DNA of 64,000 nucleotides from Morinoia aosen (taxonomy: Eukaryota > Arthropoda > Malacostraca > Amphipoda > Talitridae), in NCBI GenBank assembly GCA_030386875.1, contig CM059571.1, positions 24,174,355 to 24,238,354 of the forward strand. The letters run 5' to 3'. Below are positions 21,314 to 33,659 of this stretch, piece by piece (position 1 is the stretch's first letter; every line of letters begins with the position of its first letter). The position numbers and the translations under genes were made by a program. The notes beneath the pieces are model-generated. The model saw nothing but the letters and a program-made list of their open reading frames with translations. It did no database searches and was not told where the DNA came from.

Positions 21314-21425
21314 CTTCATCAGACTTAAGAATGTCAACAAATTTTTGTGGTATTGCACCCTCATTCAGCCAACTCTTAGCCTTTAAAGGTGATAATGTTC
21401 TTGCGAAATCAGACCGGTGGAAGTG
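21314..21425 (-). CDS. THAP zinc-finger exon (C-terminal half of the domain)
   Basis: It encodes HFHRSDFARTL, then SPLKAKSWLNEGAIPQKFVD. This matches the second half of a THAP domain: the zinc-ligand His of C-x2-H followed by F, the SDF, and the closing G-A-[VI]-P-x-x-F (AVPTIF-type) motif. THAP domains are C2CH DNA-binding fingers found in P transposases and host regulators. The exon begins after TTTTTGCTAAG, so the last Cys lies in an upstream exon, and ends at a perfect GAAG|GTAAGT donor in phase 1. The first half of the domain was not found up to ~24 kb. The gene may be a host THAP factor or a domesticated P-type transposase. Confidence 0.7.
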
Positions 21426-21529
21426 CTTAGCAAAAATGTATCACAAATGTAGCCATCACGATTATTGTTAAACAACTGTGGCGAAAGCCCTCACGATTCA
21501 TACAGAAGGTCACGTCATTCATATCCGTG

Positions 21530-21720
21530 CTCTGAGTGGATGATTGTCGCTGTGACGTCACAATTGTTATGACGTCACAATAGCCGGTTTTGGATATGAA
21601 GTTACTTCTCTTCTCTGTACTGTGACCACGCACTCCCGGCCGTCTCCAGACAGCCGGCGAGATGGCTGTCTCACACAGCCGGCGCGTACATCGTCACAGC
21701 GCCTTCTCGCGGGAGCAAGA
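21530..21720. promoter_or_regulatory. GC-rich block with two cAMP-response-element motifs
   Basis: TGACGTCA occurs twice about 19 bp apart (near 21552 and 21570), next to a CpG-rich stretch with CAGCCGGCG duplicated in opposite contexts (21650-21690). It stands out from the AT-rich surroundings and could be the promoter of the minus-strand THAP gene or of something rightward. This is inference from motif content only. Confidence 0.35.
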
Positions 21721-21725
21721 CCACA

Positions 21726-24588
21726 AGTAGATTTAATTTTCTATTGAAATGATATTTGTTCAACTTTATTCCATTCAACATATTCAGTAGCACATTTCCA
21801 GCTTACTTTATTCCATGTCTTCTCACAAATGTATCAATAGGAATTATATCTGCCTGATAAAAAGCGTTTGGGACTTCAGATACATGAAACAAACCCAAGA
21901 ATATTAATATCAGCACAGCATTGAAAGGTAGTTTTAGTTATCCATATTAGCTATTTAGGAAGAAGTTGCAATGACGGGCAACTGTTGTGCGCACTTGTCA
22001 TGGATATGTGCATTGGCGCGAAAGAAAAAGTTGGACGTTCAAGCGATGTTGTTTGTTCGAATTGGCGACACCTTCGTTACTGTGCATCGGCCTCAAAAGA
22101 GCTTTACTTCCTCCCTCAATGTAAAAGTTGAAATATTTCCTGATTGGAGGGTCTTTGAAAATCATCTAGGGTTTCATCAGACGTTATAGTTATGTACATG
22201 CGTAGAAAATGGTAGAAATGAGACGCTTTGAGAATGACAGTTATTCCTAAAGTAGACATCTCAGAGTACTTTTGAACCCACTGCTTGCATCTTGATCTAA
22301 CGGATGAGTTCATTCGAGTTGTATCCTACTGGAGGAAAACGATAAAGAAAGGAACGATACAGTGTGAGATTTACTCGAGCCCAAGACTGCGGATAGGGCT
22401 TTTCGCAGTTAGCAGCAGAGCTCAGCGATTGTACTTCGCTGTGTACCCTGAACCACGGAAGCCTTGGGATGACATATGCCAGGACAGAGTTGTAAAATGT
22501 AGTAACCGATTGCGAGACCTCGGTTGCGTGACTGGTGATCGTGTTCAGCGAACTCAGAGTGTTGACTTCGGCTTCACTGTGGGTCAGGGTCTCATCGGTG
22601 AGCGTCGTCTGGAGGATGGAGGATGGGAATGTGCTGGTACTCATCAGGTTGAAGAAGTGCTTGACGTCGAGTCTAGAGTCTAGGGAGGTTTGTCTATCAA
22701 TTAAGGACTTTTATATTAAGAAATTTTTAAAAGACAGTGCGTTATACATTTCATACAGCAACTTTTTTTGGAAATCAACAGTTTTTCTTTCTTATTTTCT
22801 ATCTTTCTTTCCGAACATCGGTAGGTTAAGGGTGGTATTTCGCTGTACATTCGTAGAAGTAGCTCATGCTTTAGGTTACACTTGGCTGAAGTTTATCTTC
22901 AAGTTCATTGGACCGCGCGGGGTGACGAGTTGATGCGGGTGTTTGCACGGACAGCTTGAGGTCTGGCTGCAGAGGCGAGAGGCGGACTCACTACTGCGGA
23001 ACTCACTACCGCGAATCACTCATTTTTTACAAAATTCTAGAATGATTCGTGAGCTATTGCACACAGGAACTTTAAATTAGTCATGAAATAAAACTCAAAA
23101 AAAGCCTTTTAGGCTCAAATATTATATGAGTATTTAGTTCATCTAGGTGGGAGGAAGCGAACCTCCCCTTACACCCGCCGGATTGTGGATTGTCACTACA
23201 TAGAACCTTCGATCTAGTTTCAAAATAAAGCTCAGAATGTTTTGCGAAAGCGCATTTATGCCCCAAGTTTTTCGGTCATCCAGGGGCGAGAGAGACAAAA
23301 CGTGGCACCAGAAACGAGAAATGACACATCCAACGCAATAAACGCACGTGTGACACTGGAAAAGTGTCACATAACAGATTCATGTAGTGCAAAAACATTT
23401 GAGAAACAAGATTCATGTGTGAAAAACACTGGAGACACACCAGACAAACATGTGGCACAACTACATTATGACATGGCACACATGAGGCTCGCTACAGTAG
23501 ACAAGCATGAAACATCACTCACGGATGTGGTGTTTCAATGTGCTCCAGGAGGCACGAGTATGAAATAGAGTTTCTCATGAATGTATCATAGTGTTAGAGC
23601 AGTACGGAGAAAACCAGTTGCATGCTAGATGTGCTGAAAAATATTTCTACTTCTGTATCGCTGGTAGTAAATTTATTGTTTGAATTGTGTAAAATTTGAT
23701 TCTGGCATGAGCATTCTTGTACGGTTGAATGATGATTACAACCTTATTGTTGTTATGCAGTGAATTTTTTGTGAATATGTTGAACATAAGACGATGGCTG
23801 TGAACAGTCACTTAGCCAGAGATGGTTTGATCACCTGCTGTGCAAGAGGGCCTATTTCTGACAAGCTGGGTCTCCTAGTGATACCCTCTCAATTGCTATA
23901 GCATGCCTCTACCCAGGATGACCCCTGAGTAATTTTCTTAGATGAGTCTGGTTCACAGGCAAGAAACTAGTGGAAACCATCCCGTTGTGTGTGTATGTTT
24001 AGAAGGAACTGGGGGATGTAATAAAGACCCCCGACTGCTGTCGGCCATCGCTTCCCGTTTCAAGTTTAAGTTCAGTCTTGGACAAGGGCGGCAAGACTTT
24101 TGCCAATGACGCTTGCCACCCGAAGCCTTAATTCCTTAACCTCAACCGGTGTAAATGACACGTGATGTGCGACTCGTAATCAGGTTTTAATCAGCCTGTA
24201 GTTTTGTAGAACCGGCGTACTATCGAGCCGACGAAAATTATCACTTTTCGGCATATTGGTATCACGTGTCCTCTTTCCTGAATTATATGAGTTTTAGCGC
24301 TTACACCTAGCTGATATAAAAATATAAGTTTGACCGCTTCATGTTCCTACTTTTTAGGTGTTAAGTATGTTCAAAAGTTTTCCGATTAGTTTCGAAAAAT
24401 ACCAACTAGTTTAGCCAACAGGACTATTTTAAAGAATTTCTGTCAACCATCATAAATTGAGGAAGATTATAAATAGCGGAATAAAAAACTCAATACGCCT
24501 AGTTTACATTTTCCTCCTTCGTGCGGCATTCGTTGTAAATTACTAACGTTAGTGAAGTTGAGTTTCCCCGCGAAGTCTGATGAAAATT
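21726..24588. other. Unassigned region
   Basis: Several open frames of 65-130 codons on both strands (22285-22683, 22535-22933, 23242-23568) have no recognisable domain and lack paired splice sites. A short phrase at 22699-22736 (TATATTAAGAAATTTTTAAAAG) resembles 16340-16362, so a dispersed repeat is present. I cannot name a gene here. Confidence 0.4.
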
Positions 24589-25668
24589 GCTGTGACATGG
24601 AGTCGAACATGGAGAAGAATGCTGTGACATGGAGTTGAACATGGAGAAGACTGTTGTGACATGGAGTTGAACATGGAGAAGACTGCTGTGACATGGAGTC
24701 TAACATGGAGAAGAATGCTGTGACATGGAGTTGAACATGGAGAAGACTGTTGTGACATGGAGTTGAACATGGAGAAGACTGCTGTGACATGGAGTTGAAC
24801 ATGGAGAAGACTGCTGTGACATGGAGTTGAACATGGAGAAGACTGCTGTGACATGGAGTTGAACATGGAGAAGACTGCTGTGACATGGAGTTGAACATGG
24901 AGAAGACTGTTGTGACATGGAGTTGAACATGGAGAAGACTGTTGTGACATGGAGTTGAACATGGAGAAGACTGCTGTGACATGGAGTTGAACATGGAGAA
25001 GACTGTTGTGACATGGAGTTGAACATGGAGAAGACTGTTGTGACATGGAGTTGAACATGGAGAAGACTGCTGTGACATGGAGTTGAACATGGAGAAGACT
25101 GCTGTGACATGGAGTTGAACATGGAGAAGACTGTTGTGACATGGAGTTGAACATGGAGAAGACTGCTGTGACATGGATTTGAACATGGAGAAGACTGCTG
25201 TGACATGGAGTTGAACATGGAGAAGACTGTTGTGACATGGAGTTGAACATGGAGAAGACTGTTGTGACATGGAGTTGAACATGGAGAAGACTGCTGTGAC
25301 ATGGAGTTGAACATGGAGAAGACTGCTGTGACATGGAGTTGAACATGGAGAAGACTGCTGTGACATGGAGTTAAACATGGAGAAGACTGTTGTGACATGG
25401 AGTTGAACATGGAGAAGACTGCTGTGACATGGAGTTGAACATGAAGAAGACTGCTGTGACATGGAGTTGAACATGGAGAAGACTGCTGTGACATGGAGTT
25501 GAACATGGAGAAGACTGTTGTGACATGGAGTTGAACATGGAGAAGACTGTTGTGACATGGAGTTGAACATGGAGGAGACTGTTGTGACATGGAGTTGGAC
25601 ATGGAGAAGACTGCTGCAACATGGAGTTGGACACGGAGAAGACTGCTGCAACATGGAGTTGGACAATG
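24589..25668. repeat. 32-bp minisatellite, 33 full units plus a partial
   Basis: The unit is GCTGTGACATGGAGTTGAAC followed by ATGGAGAAGACT. The first unit starts at 24589 and the last partial at 25645; the distance is exactly 33 x 32, so the array shows no net indel. Two versions (GCTGTGAC and GTTGTGAC) are interspersed and the outer units diverge most (TCGAAC at one end, TTGGACA and GCTGCAAC at the other). As 32 is not a multiple of three and the minus strand lacks stops in any phase, long open frames appear in all three minus frames; they are artefacts of the repeat. Confidence 0.95.
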
Positions 25669-27756
25669 AAAAGTGTCGGAACCTGTCATAACTTCTTACA
25701 ACCGATACGAAGTTGTGTCTTTAGATCTTTTTGTTTATCAATGAAGTCTGTATGCAGTCACAACATCTAGTTAAATACATTGCAATTATTATTTCGTACA
25801 TAACTTAATTGTTGACCTTGTTAACCAAGCACTTGTATTTGCCATGAAATACCAAGAACGTGTCGGACTGCATTTCATTATTAGAGATTAAACTAAATTA
25901 TTAATTTACATGATCATTAGTGTCGAAACAGGACTCAAAACCAACTTTAGTTCAATTATTTTTATTACTCTTGTGCAGAATATCGCACATTCACGCATAG
26001 GATAGCGCTCATAGCCGTAATACTTTTTCTGCATTTCCTAGATTCTTTAGAATCGCTGAGGCATATCATCATTGTTGGGAGGGACACTATGGACCTGCGA
26101 GCCTTTTGTGCATGCCCCTTGCCTTACAAAATGCACAAGGATCTGAGTCGAGGAACTCAGTAAAATTTTTAAAATAATTGTGAATGACTACTTCACTAAA
26201 TATCGAGCGATATATTTTTTAAGATCACACAATTAGGATCAAGTTTAATGACGTAAGCTCCGTATACTGCGGCATTTTTACTGAAAACAGAGTAATGCTC
26301 TCTGACCAGAGCAGCCAACGGCTCAGTGAAATAGATCAAGTAGAGTTGACTTAGAAAAATTAGCATGAAAATCAATCCATGATATTCCACTGTTGCCTGC
26401 AGCATCTGTGTCTCTTCAAGGCCGCAGTTCAAAAATCACTGTACCTGCTCATGCTGAGGCTGAGAGCCTTAATTTTTTTATATGTTTCAGATGCAGGGTA
26501 GGAGCGTGTACTATTTCCCTGACAGGATGCCCTTCCACTCAGGACGAGAACTGTAGGCAGGAGGCCCTAAGGATCAAGATGAGCTCCTTTGGATGAGCTC
26601 TCACCTGTTGCTTTCGCGCATTAAATCGAACGCACTCTAGTTTTACCGAGTATTTTTTCCCAAGACAAATTAATGTACAAAAATCATAAAAGCTGCACGC
26701 TTCCTCGAGTTCAGTGGGCACCTAGCGACGGACTCGGCGCCCAGCCAAGCGGGTCACTGCAGCAGGTGGCGTGGGAGTGCCGCTGTGCCGCATTGGGCAG
26801 CGGTAGTGCCAAGAGGCGCGCTCTCATTAGTGTGACTCTCTGGTGACTGCAACAACTTCAGAGTGGTCTGTTCGAAACTTTTGTGAGGTGCACGATTATT
26901 ATTGTTATTGGTTTGAATTTGCAATCGATTGTTTTCGGAATAGGTGTATTAATTATTTAAGCTAAAAAGGAGAAACTCTGAATGTTGTGACGATTTATTT
27001 AAAAGACTCAAGCTACGAAACTCATTTTTCACAGAGCTACTTTTAGCCCGTTCTATTTTTAATAATGTTTCTCTAAGCTTTGGACAGATATTCTTAGATG
27101 ACTTTTTAAAAATCTTCTTTGTCTCACTAGATTTGCACGGCTTAGCAAAAAATTACCTTATCATAGACTGCCTTTCGTAGAATTTCGCCCAGCACAATAG
27201 ATTACATTGTGGCAGTTGCTACTGCTCTCCTGCGTTCACGGGAAGTCCAAGAGATAAATAGTCTAGGATTGGGCTTCCCGTAGGTTTTTCTGCATGCACA
27301 TAATTTCTTGTTGTTCTGTCCTAAAGATAACAGCATAATCTAGTTTTCCATTGATACACTCATATAAAATGCAGAATTTTGACAAAATTTGAATGTATAT
27401 GACTCGTAAAATTTGTTGCACGAAAACGTGGTCTCACAGGAATACCACTTGCAAAGAAATGTTTTGCTTACACACTTGTATTCTGAGGCTTTACTATGTG
27501 TGTTTAATAATATATAGTTTCATCTTTTGTATTGAAATGTCATGATTTTGCATGATTGTAGGATTGTGTTCGATGACAATCGTACATTCGACAGCTGTAA
27601 GAACTGATCTTCGTAAATTTGTTTTGTCGTAACTCAAATTTTTTGGAGGTTATTACTAGACACTTATTGACACGTAGGGGGCGAGTACTGATTTAAAATT
27701 TTCCCCATATCGGTAATTCATGTGTCAAACAATTTTTCATTGTTTTGTATCCATTA
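25669..27756. other. Unassigned region
   Basis: Mostly AT-rich, with a GC-richer island at about 26715-26830 (GGCGTGGGAGTGCCGC and similar). No supportable gene, RNA or repeat. Confidence 0.4.
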
Positions 27757-27948
27757 ATCACCGTGGGCGACTGGTTAAGAACGCGCCCTTTACGGAAAGG
27801 CGTCGGCATTTCGAATCCCGGCAGTGTCGCTCAGTGTTTCTCCTCGTTGGGAAAAATGAAGAACTCAGCCACAATTCCCCACTCTACCCAGGTGTCGGAA
27901 ATGGGTACCGGCTTGACCGGGGATAACCGGCCTGGTGTTAGTTGTAAG
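27757..27948 (+). mobile_element. Possible tRNA-derived SINE, 5' part, split by hAT copy 1
   Basis: GGGCGACTGGTTAAGAACGC resembles an A box and, about 35 bp on, TTCGAATCCCGGC resembles a B box, as in tRNA promoters. A GC-rich body of ~120 bp follows (CTCTACCCAGGTGTCGGAAA). It runs into GTTGTAAG, where the hAT element inserted; the sequence resumes at 33955. There is no second copy in the window, so SINE status rests on the tRNA-like head. Confidence 0.45.
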
Positions 27949-27954
27949 CAGGGT

Positions 27955-28200
27955 TGCGGAGTCGGAGTCGGAGTCGGGAGTCGGAGTCGCCGGAGTCGGA
28001 TGTTTTAGGGTGGAGTCGGAGTCGGAGTCGGAGTCGCTTCTCTGAAGTGTGGTGGAGTCGGAGTCGGAGTCGGAGTCGCTACTCTGAAGTGTGATGGAGT
28101 CGGAGTCGGAGTCGGAGTCGCTTTTCCGAATGTGGTGGAGTCGGAGTCGGAGTCGAGTCGTTCATTCGGATGTGGTAGAGTCGTGGTTGGAGTCGCTCTT
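27955..28200 (+). repeat. Subterminal (GGAGTC)n array, left end of copy 1
   Basis: Blocks of three to four GGAGTC hexamers are separated by GCTTCTCTGAAGTGTGGT-like spacers, a ~57-bp period. Such subterminal arrays are probable transposase binding sites in hAT elements. Confidence 0.85.
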
Positions 28201-29799
28201 TTTTGGTGTCTTCGATTCTAATTTTTGCTAAAAATTATTTATAATTCTTTAAAACTAAAAGTAAACCAAAACAGAGTTAGAATGCTTTGCTGAAAAAATC
28301 TAAAAAATACGCAATGTTTTTGTTGATTGTTTTGTTCTAAGTATGAAACAGCGTATTTATTCCTATCACCTAATACCGTCATGTTATCTAGTCATTGAGG
28401 GTTTGCACAGATATATATGAGAAACCTACGAGTGCGAAATATAATTTTTGTACACAGCATTGATGTATATTTTGTAGTTAAAAGCAGGAATTAGTAATTG
28501 AAAGCATCGCAAATTCATTCTGTATATTTCTGTTTTGTTCATTTTTCCTTCAATTAATATATAGGAACTGGAAAATAGTATTAAATGTGTTGCAAGTTAC
28601 TTGTAGAGCATTTCAGCTGATGCAATACATTGTACTCACATAAAGAGTGGTAACTCTGTATGCTCAAAATGATGCATTGATTGATAATGATCATAAACAT
28701 TTCTAGTCTTTAGGTTATGATTCATTGCCAATGAGTAGTCTTTGCCGAAACCTGAAGCTATGGTCTAGTGCACAAAGACTTCTAGTTTTCAAGTCATGTT
28801 ATCAAAATTGATATGGATTCCGTGTTTTTAAGTCAAGTTAACATGTATTAATAATAAAAAATTTCTGCTCATTTCTCAAGTTATTCCTTGAATGTAATTT
28901 GGTTCTTTCAGAGTTATATTGTATTTCACTATATCATCATCATGTTTAATTTTTATCTTCGTATCACTCCCCAGTTTCTAAGCAAGTATACGCTGAAATA
29001 GAGAATTTTATAATTATCTTGATACATTTTTAAAAACTGAAATAGTATTCATTTTGTAGCATTTTATAATTAATTACTGCTTGTTAAAGAAGATTTGGAA
29101 ATGTTGTATGGTTATCTATATCGGCATTGAGTCACTTGAAAAAAATTAAAATACGATGTAAACGAGCTGCAATGAAAATAATTACACACACCAGCAAAAA
29201 CTTCACTTACAGTCACACACACATTGTAACTGAAAACAATGCACTATCTCAGCTGCAATGGTTTTTGCATTTATGTGATAGTACAAATTCTCTTGCTGGA
29301 AACGTTTCAAATTGCTCCAAAAAACACGAAATGAGAAGAACCTGGGCGTTTATTAAAATAACAAAGTGTCCAATACAAAGTAAAAAGTTAGACGAAAATA
29401 AGAGATAGTATCATATTACACGCAAAGAAGCTAGAAGTGACTTTTATTCGTAAAAAACGTTCCGAAAACGTCAGAACCCTGCGATGAAAGCAGAACAACT
29501 TTTGCTTATTATATATAGCCGAAATGTAACATAGAGTTGAGCAATAATATGACACCTTTTCTGCATTGTTACCCTGCATAGTGTAGGTACAGAGAAGAAA
29601 AGGCAGTGTGCAAATCTGGCCTACCTTATCTACACGTATACATAATTTTGGGGATTTGAAGCATAGTCATTGAATTAACTATTATAATTTCAATGAATTA
29701 GTGCAAACTTAGTAATAAAAAACTGTTGATACATATCTATGCTTCTCAGTGTAGACAATGCCTACATTACCTACTCAGAAAACACTTGTCAGTAATATA

Positions 29800-30429
29800 C
29801 AGGGTGTTTCATTCAGATTCAGAATAAGAGGCAAAAAATTGCACACCAACTAGAAGATATCCAAATAAAAACTTTTTCTCCTATAAAATTTTCCGAAGAA
29901 AAAAACATTGAGATATTAGCAGTTTATTGTTTTTAAGGGTGAAATTTAATGAATAAACTACTCGCAATATTGATTTTGAATTTACGTTGATCCGGCGAAA
30001 TGTGCTAGTTGCATGACCTCCTAGATCTCCCGACATGACTCCACTCGATTTCAATTTTTGGGACACGTGAAGAGCCTTGTCTATGCTACACCCATTGAGT
30101 CTGAGGAAGATCTTGTGACCAGAATTGCAGTGGCTGCAGGTGAGATACCTGAATGCCAGACGTGTCTCCTAATATTCGGCAGCCGTTAAGGCTAACATTC
30201 GAAAAGTGCATAGATGTAGGTTGAACACATTTTGAACAATTTTTGTAAAGTAAATTCAGAATCAATATCGCGAGTAATTGTGCCATTAAATTTCAACCTT
30301 AAAAACAATAAACAGCTAATACCTCCCAACCCCGATTTTTTGGGGGAAAATTTCATAGGACAAAAAGTGTTTATTTGGCCATTTTCTACTTGATGTGCAA
30401 TTTTGTACCTCGTGTTCTGAAACACTCAG
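29800..30429 (+). mobile_element. Nested mariner-type relic with transposase C-terminus
   Basis: Ends CAGGGTGTTTC and GAAACACTCAG with TATA on both sides, terminal repeats of ~60 bp. Plus-strand translation gives PRSPDMTPLDFNFW, the mariner block holding the third catalytic Asp, then in another frame HVKSLVYATPIESEEDL and RIAVAAGEIPECQTC. Copy 1 has GGG where copy 2 (51541-52166) has GGGG after TTTTT, so the frame is broken in this copy. The N-terminal catalytic region is gone. Confidence 0.75.
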
Positions 30430-30437
30430 TATACATA

Positions 30438-32995
30438 ATTGTGTACACGACTCGTCATAAATGACGGGATTCGATATTGTCTGTATGGAAATCTTTCAGA
30501 TGTGGACCATAAAGAAATATTTCCTCCTAATAGCACCCGCGATTAAAATATTCTAATACTTGTGCACTTGTGAAACTCGCATCACAGATACAGTAGTTAA
30601 GCATCTTTAAGAGCGTGAAAGGGAGACAGATCAACCAACAAAGACGAACAGCCAATTTTGTTTGTTCAATGAAATTTCCTGTCGAATATTTTCCGTATTT
30701 CTGATGGCGGCTTTGGGGAAGAAAAAGTTTTCTTCAGTTGGCCTCTCTTAGTTCACAGACAAAAATTTGAAACTGATGAAATGAGATCTTTTTGTTCGTT
30801 GTTTTTAGTTTTGCAGCTGCATCTTTTCTTTTCGATTTTTGTGTTTAAATTTAACTTTCTATAATTAAGCACGTTTGCGCTTCTAGCAGACCTGCATTAA
30901 CCTTAAATAGCTTTAATTAAAATTACTTGTTACGCTTTGGCGTTCACTAATTAGATTATCTTTGAGCTTATTCTGCTTGTGCAGCATGTCGCCCTTTTAA
31001 TATTATAAAAGTGGGTCTGGTACCTCTAACTTATTTCTCTTGCGTAAAAAGTAGTCTCTTTCTGCGACTTGAACTCCTCGACCCGGCTTTTGCAGCCTCT
31101 TGAATAGGCACTTATTATTGAAGGTAATTAATTGTCAAATAATTGTTAGAATCTTAGTGCTATACGCAATCTTGCAATATGATACGATATTCACCTAGTC
31201 GGCGACCAGACATCTTAAAACTCTGTATCTCTCTACTCAGAACGCCTCTAAAATTCCCTACCGGAGTACCGTACTGATGACCGGCCGCGTCCATTGGGTG
31301 TCTTCTATTTTTAGCGAGTATCGTTTTAAAAACTAACCTTACGTTAAAGAAGATCTTCGGTCTGTATTTTAAAGGAATTTAATAATAAAAATATTACAGA
31401 GGACGCTGCTGAGCGTACTGTCGGAATCCTCAAGATCTGCCTAACTTGGGTACGGTTTCTCTTTTTGCGCAGGAGAAAAGGGAAACGATTTGCTGTTGTT
31501 CCCTTGAAGTTCTTCTGTATTTGAAATAAATGTTCGAGCAGTTGCCCTTAAGTTTTGAATCCTAAAACTCCATTGTATTAACATAGGAGAGATTACGCTC
31601 ACGAAATAGCTAAACCTATTTATTAATTTGTTCAAAGGAGATACTTGACTATTTATTGTATAAGAACAACCAATACTATACCGGGTGTCCCACAAAAATG
31701 TCCCGGACTTTTTAATTGATAATATCTCTGCTTTAAATTAACATATTTTAATTGTCTTTTATTTACAATTTAGTCAATTTTGTTTCCTTTTGAAATAATT
31801 TAAGTTTTTGAAAATCAGTTGAATAAACTTTAAGATGATCGATTTACTGAAAGGGGTAGGAAAATTGTTCAAAGGGAAAGTTTTAAAAACAACACTGGCG
31901 TTCTTCTTCATTCCTCAATACCTACTGTTAAGAATAATTTCATAACTATGTATCGTACATACAACCAAGTATTTAAACCCTCTGAGAGGTTTCAAGTTTC
32001 AACTGTTCTCAATAATAGTGTTTCAAGGACTGGTAAAAACGGTAGAATAATGGGTAAAACTCTTCGTTCAATGGTGGCTAGAAGTAATACTTGCCTTGAG
32101 AGAAATGGAGGGTATGTCGTTGGATACTAAAATTACCTCATTTATTTAAACGTTATATAAGGTAATGATTTGTTACTCCTTAAAATTTTTGTGTGTTCAG
32201 TTTTATGGAAACTACAAAATAAGGAAGAATATCAATATTGTTTTAAAGACTTTTCCTCTGAACTATTAATTTTTCTGCTCGTTTCAGTAAATTGGACATT
32301 GTACAGTGGTTATTCAACCGATTTTCAAAAATTTAAATTATTCGAAAAGGAAACAAAATTTACTACATCGTGGAAAAAGGCAATTAAAATATGTTAATTT
32401 AAAGTTGAGATATAATTAATTAAAAATCGGGGACATTTTTATAGGACACCCGGTATAATAAAAAGCCAGGTGTCCGTCAATGATAAGTATATGTTCTCGT
32501 GCGTAATTTCCCCTATCTCATTACAATGGGAATCTGCTTGCTTGGACAGTATCATAAATACCATCGAAATATGAAAAACCTGGCATCTGCTCACTTATGT
32601 TTAAAAGGAAAAAACATTGCGTGAAAATCGCATCAACTGTCAAGAAAATGCGACTCATTGCATTTAAATTTCAAAGGCATTTAAATGCTTAAAAGGTATG
32701 GCAAATTTTTTAAAAACCTCTTGCGAACAATAATTTAAATTACAATTCAGGTAGGTATTATGTTATACAATTTGCTTGGTAGTTGTGTGCGTTTGTGACG
32801 TTTTTAAAGATGCTTAATGACCGTATCTGTGATACGAGTTTTACCAGTGCACAAGTATGAGAATACTGTATTTTAATCGCAGGTACTATTACAATGGATA
32901 TATTTGTTTGCTATTTTTGTCTTGAGATTTTTTTAAAACGATACCATTGGATCCCGTCATTTTTGACCAATCATGTACACTAGTATCTTGATTAT
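30438..32995. repeat. Imperfect inverted repeats enclosing a nested foldback
   Basis: 30441-30627 (GTGTACACGACTCGTC ... CATCTTTAAGAGCGTG) returns inverted at about 32775-32992. The CGTCATTTTTGAC/TACAC motif recurs again near 33600. This may be another layer of insertion or part of the host hAT element. Confidence 0.6.
31681..32453. mobile_element. Nested foldback element with CCGGGTGTCC ends
   Basis: TATA flanks on both sides, ends CCGGGTGTCC and GGACACCCGG, and long arms of ~300 bp that almost meet. The centre encodes LRSMVARSNTCLERNGGYV, resembling the extreme C-terminus of mariner/IS630-type transposases (R...C....GG). The same element is at the matching place in copy 2 (about 49527-50298), so it was there before the hAT copies separated. 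Confidence 0.75.
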
Positions 32996-33659
32996 TAACA
33001 GTCTGTAGTCAATTTAAAAGTCGTTCGCTAATAAAGAATATAATGAACATATGCACAGGTTTCAACACCTGCAACCGTTTACTACTAAGAATTAGTGTCG
33101 TGTGTTTATTTATACGTTTTGTGTCACGCTGTTAAGAATAATTGATAGGAAAAAAATTGCACTGGCGGTCTTGGTTCCAGTTCACGGTCAATTAATACAC
33201 TCATTTTCGTTGTGCAATAGCTCTGTAACAAGTCACTTTCATCACAATTAGAGCGATCCAGAGCCTTATATACTCAAGTTTGTATCGTGAATACCGAGTT
33301 CGGCGGGGTATTGCATATTGAAATATGCTGTATCGTATATTACAATATACTGTATTGCAATGTACTGTATTTCATATTACAATATACATACACAAGTTCG
33401 CAGTTGCTTTCAGTAATGCTGAATTTCTGTCTCTTGGATACGACACGAATGGCTATAACTACTTCTCTTGCGGCTCAAAAGTGCTGTGTTCTGAGTGTTT
33501 ATTACTCTTATAAGCAAATTAAGTTACCTTTGGAATAAGCTAAAAGCATGGAAACTCCACTCAAACGAAAATTTGTTGAAGAAAGGTATTGAATTTTGTC
33601 ATTTTTTACGGTCTGTGTACACTAGTTAAGAAATAAAATATTCATCTTATAAATTATGA

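Noticed and set aside
22285..22933. Overlapping 115-132-codon ORFs on both strands
   Set aside because: No domain, antisense frames equally open, and no paired splice sites.
24589..25668. CRISPR-like appearance of a 32-bp repeat
   Set aside because: Units are directly adjacent with no unique spacers, and the genome is eukaryotic.
24467..25689. Very long minus-strand open frames (265-400 codons) of Ser/His/Cys-rich repeats
   Set aside because: They are produced by the stop-free 32-bp minisatellite read in three phases. No start context, splice sites or domain.
27757..27840. A true tRNA gene
   Set aside because: Box-like motifs are present but I cannot fold an acceptor stem and anticodon arm; a tRNA-derived SINE fits better.
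29127..29408. 93-codon ORF shared by both hAT copies
   Set aside because: TTG start, 13 of 93 residues differ between copies, and no recognisable domain; consistent with neutral drift.
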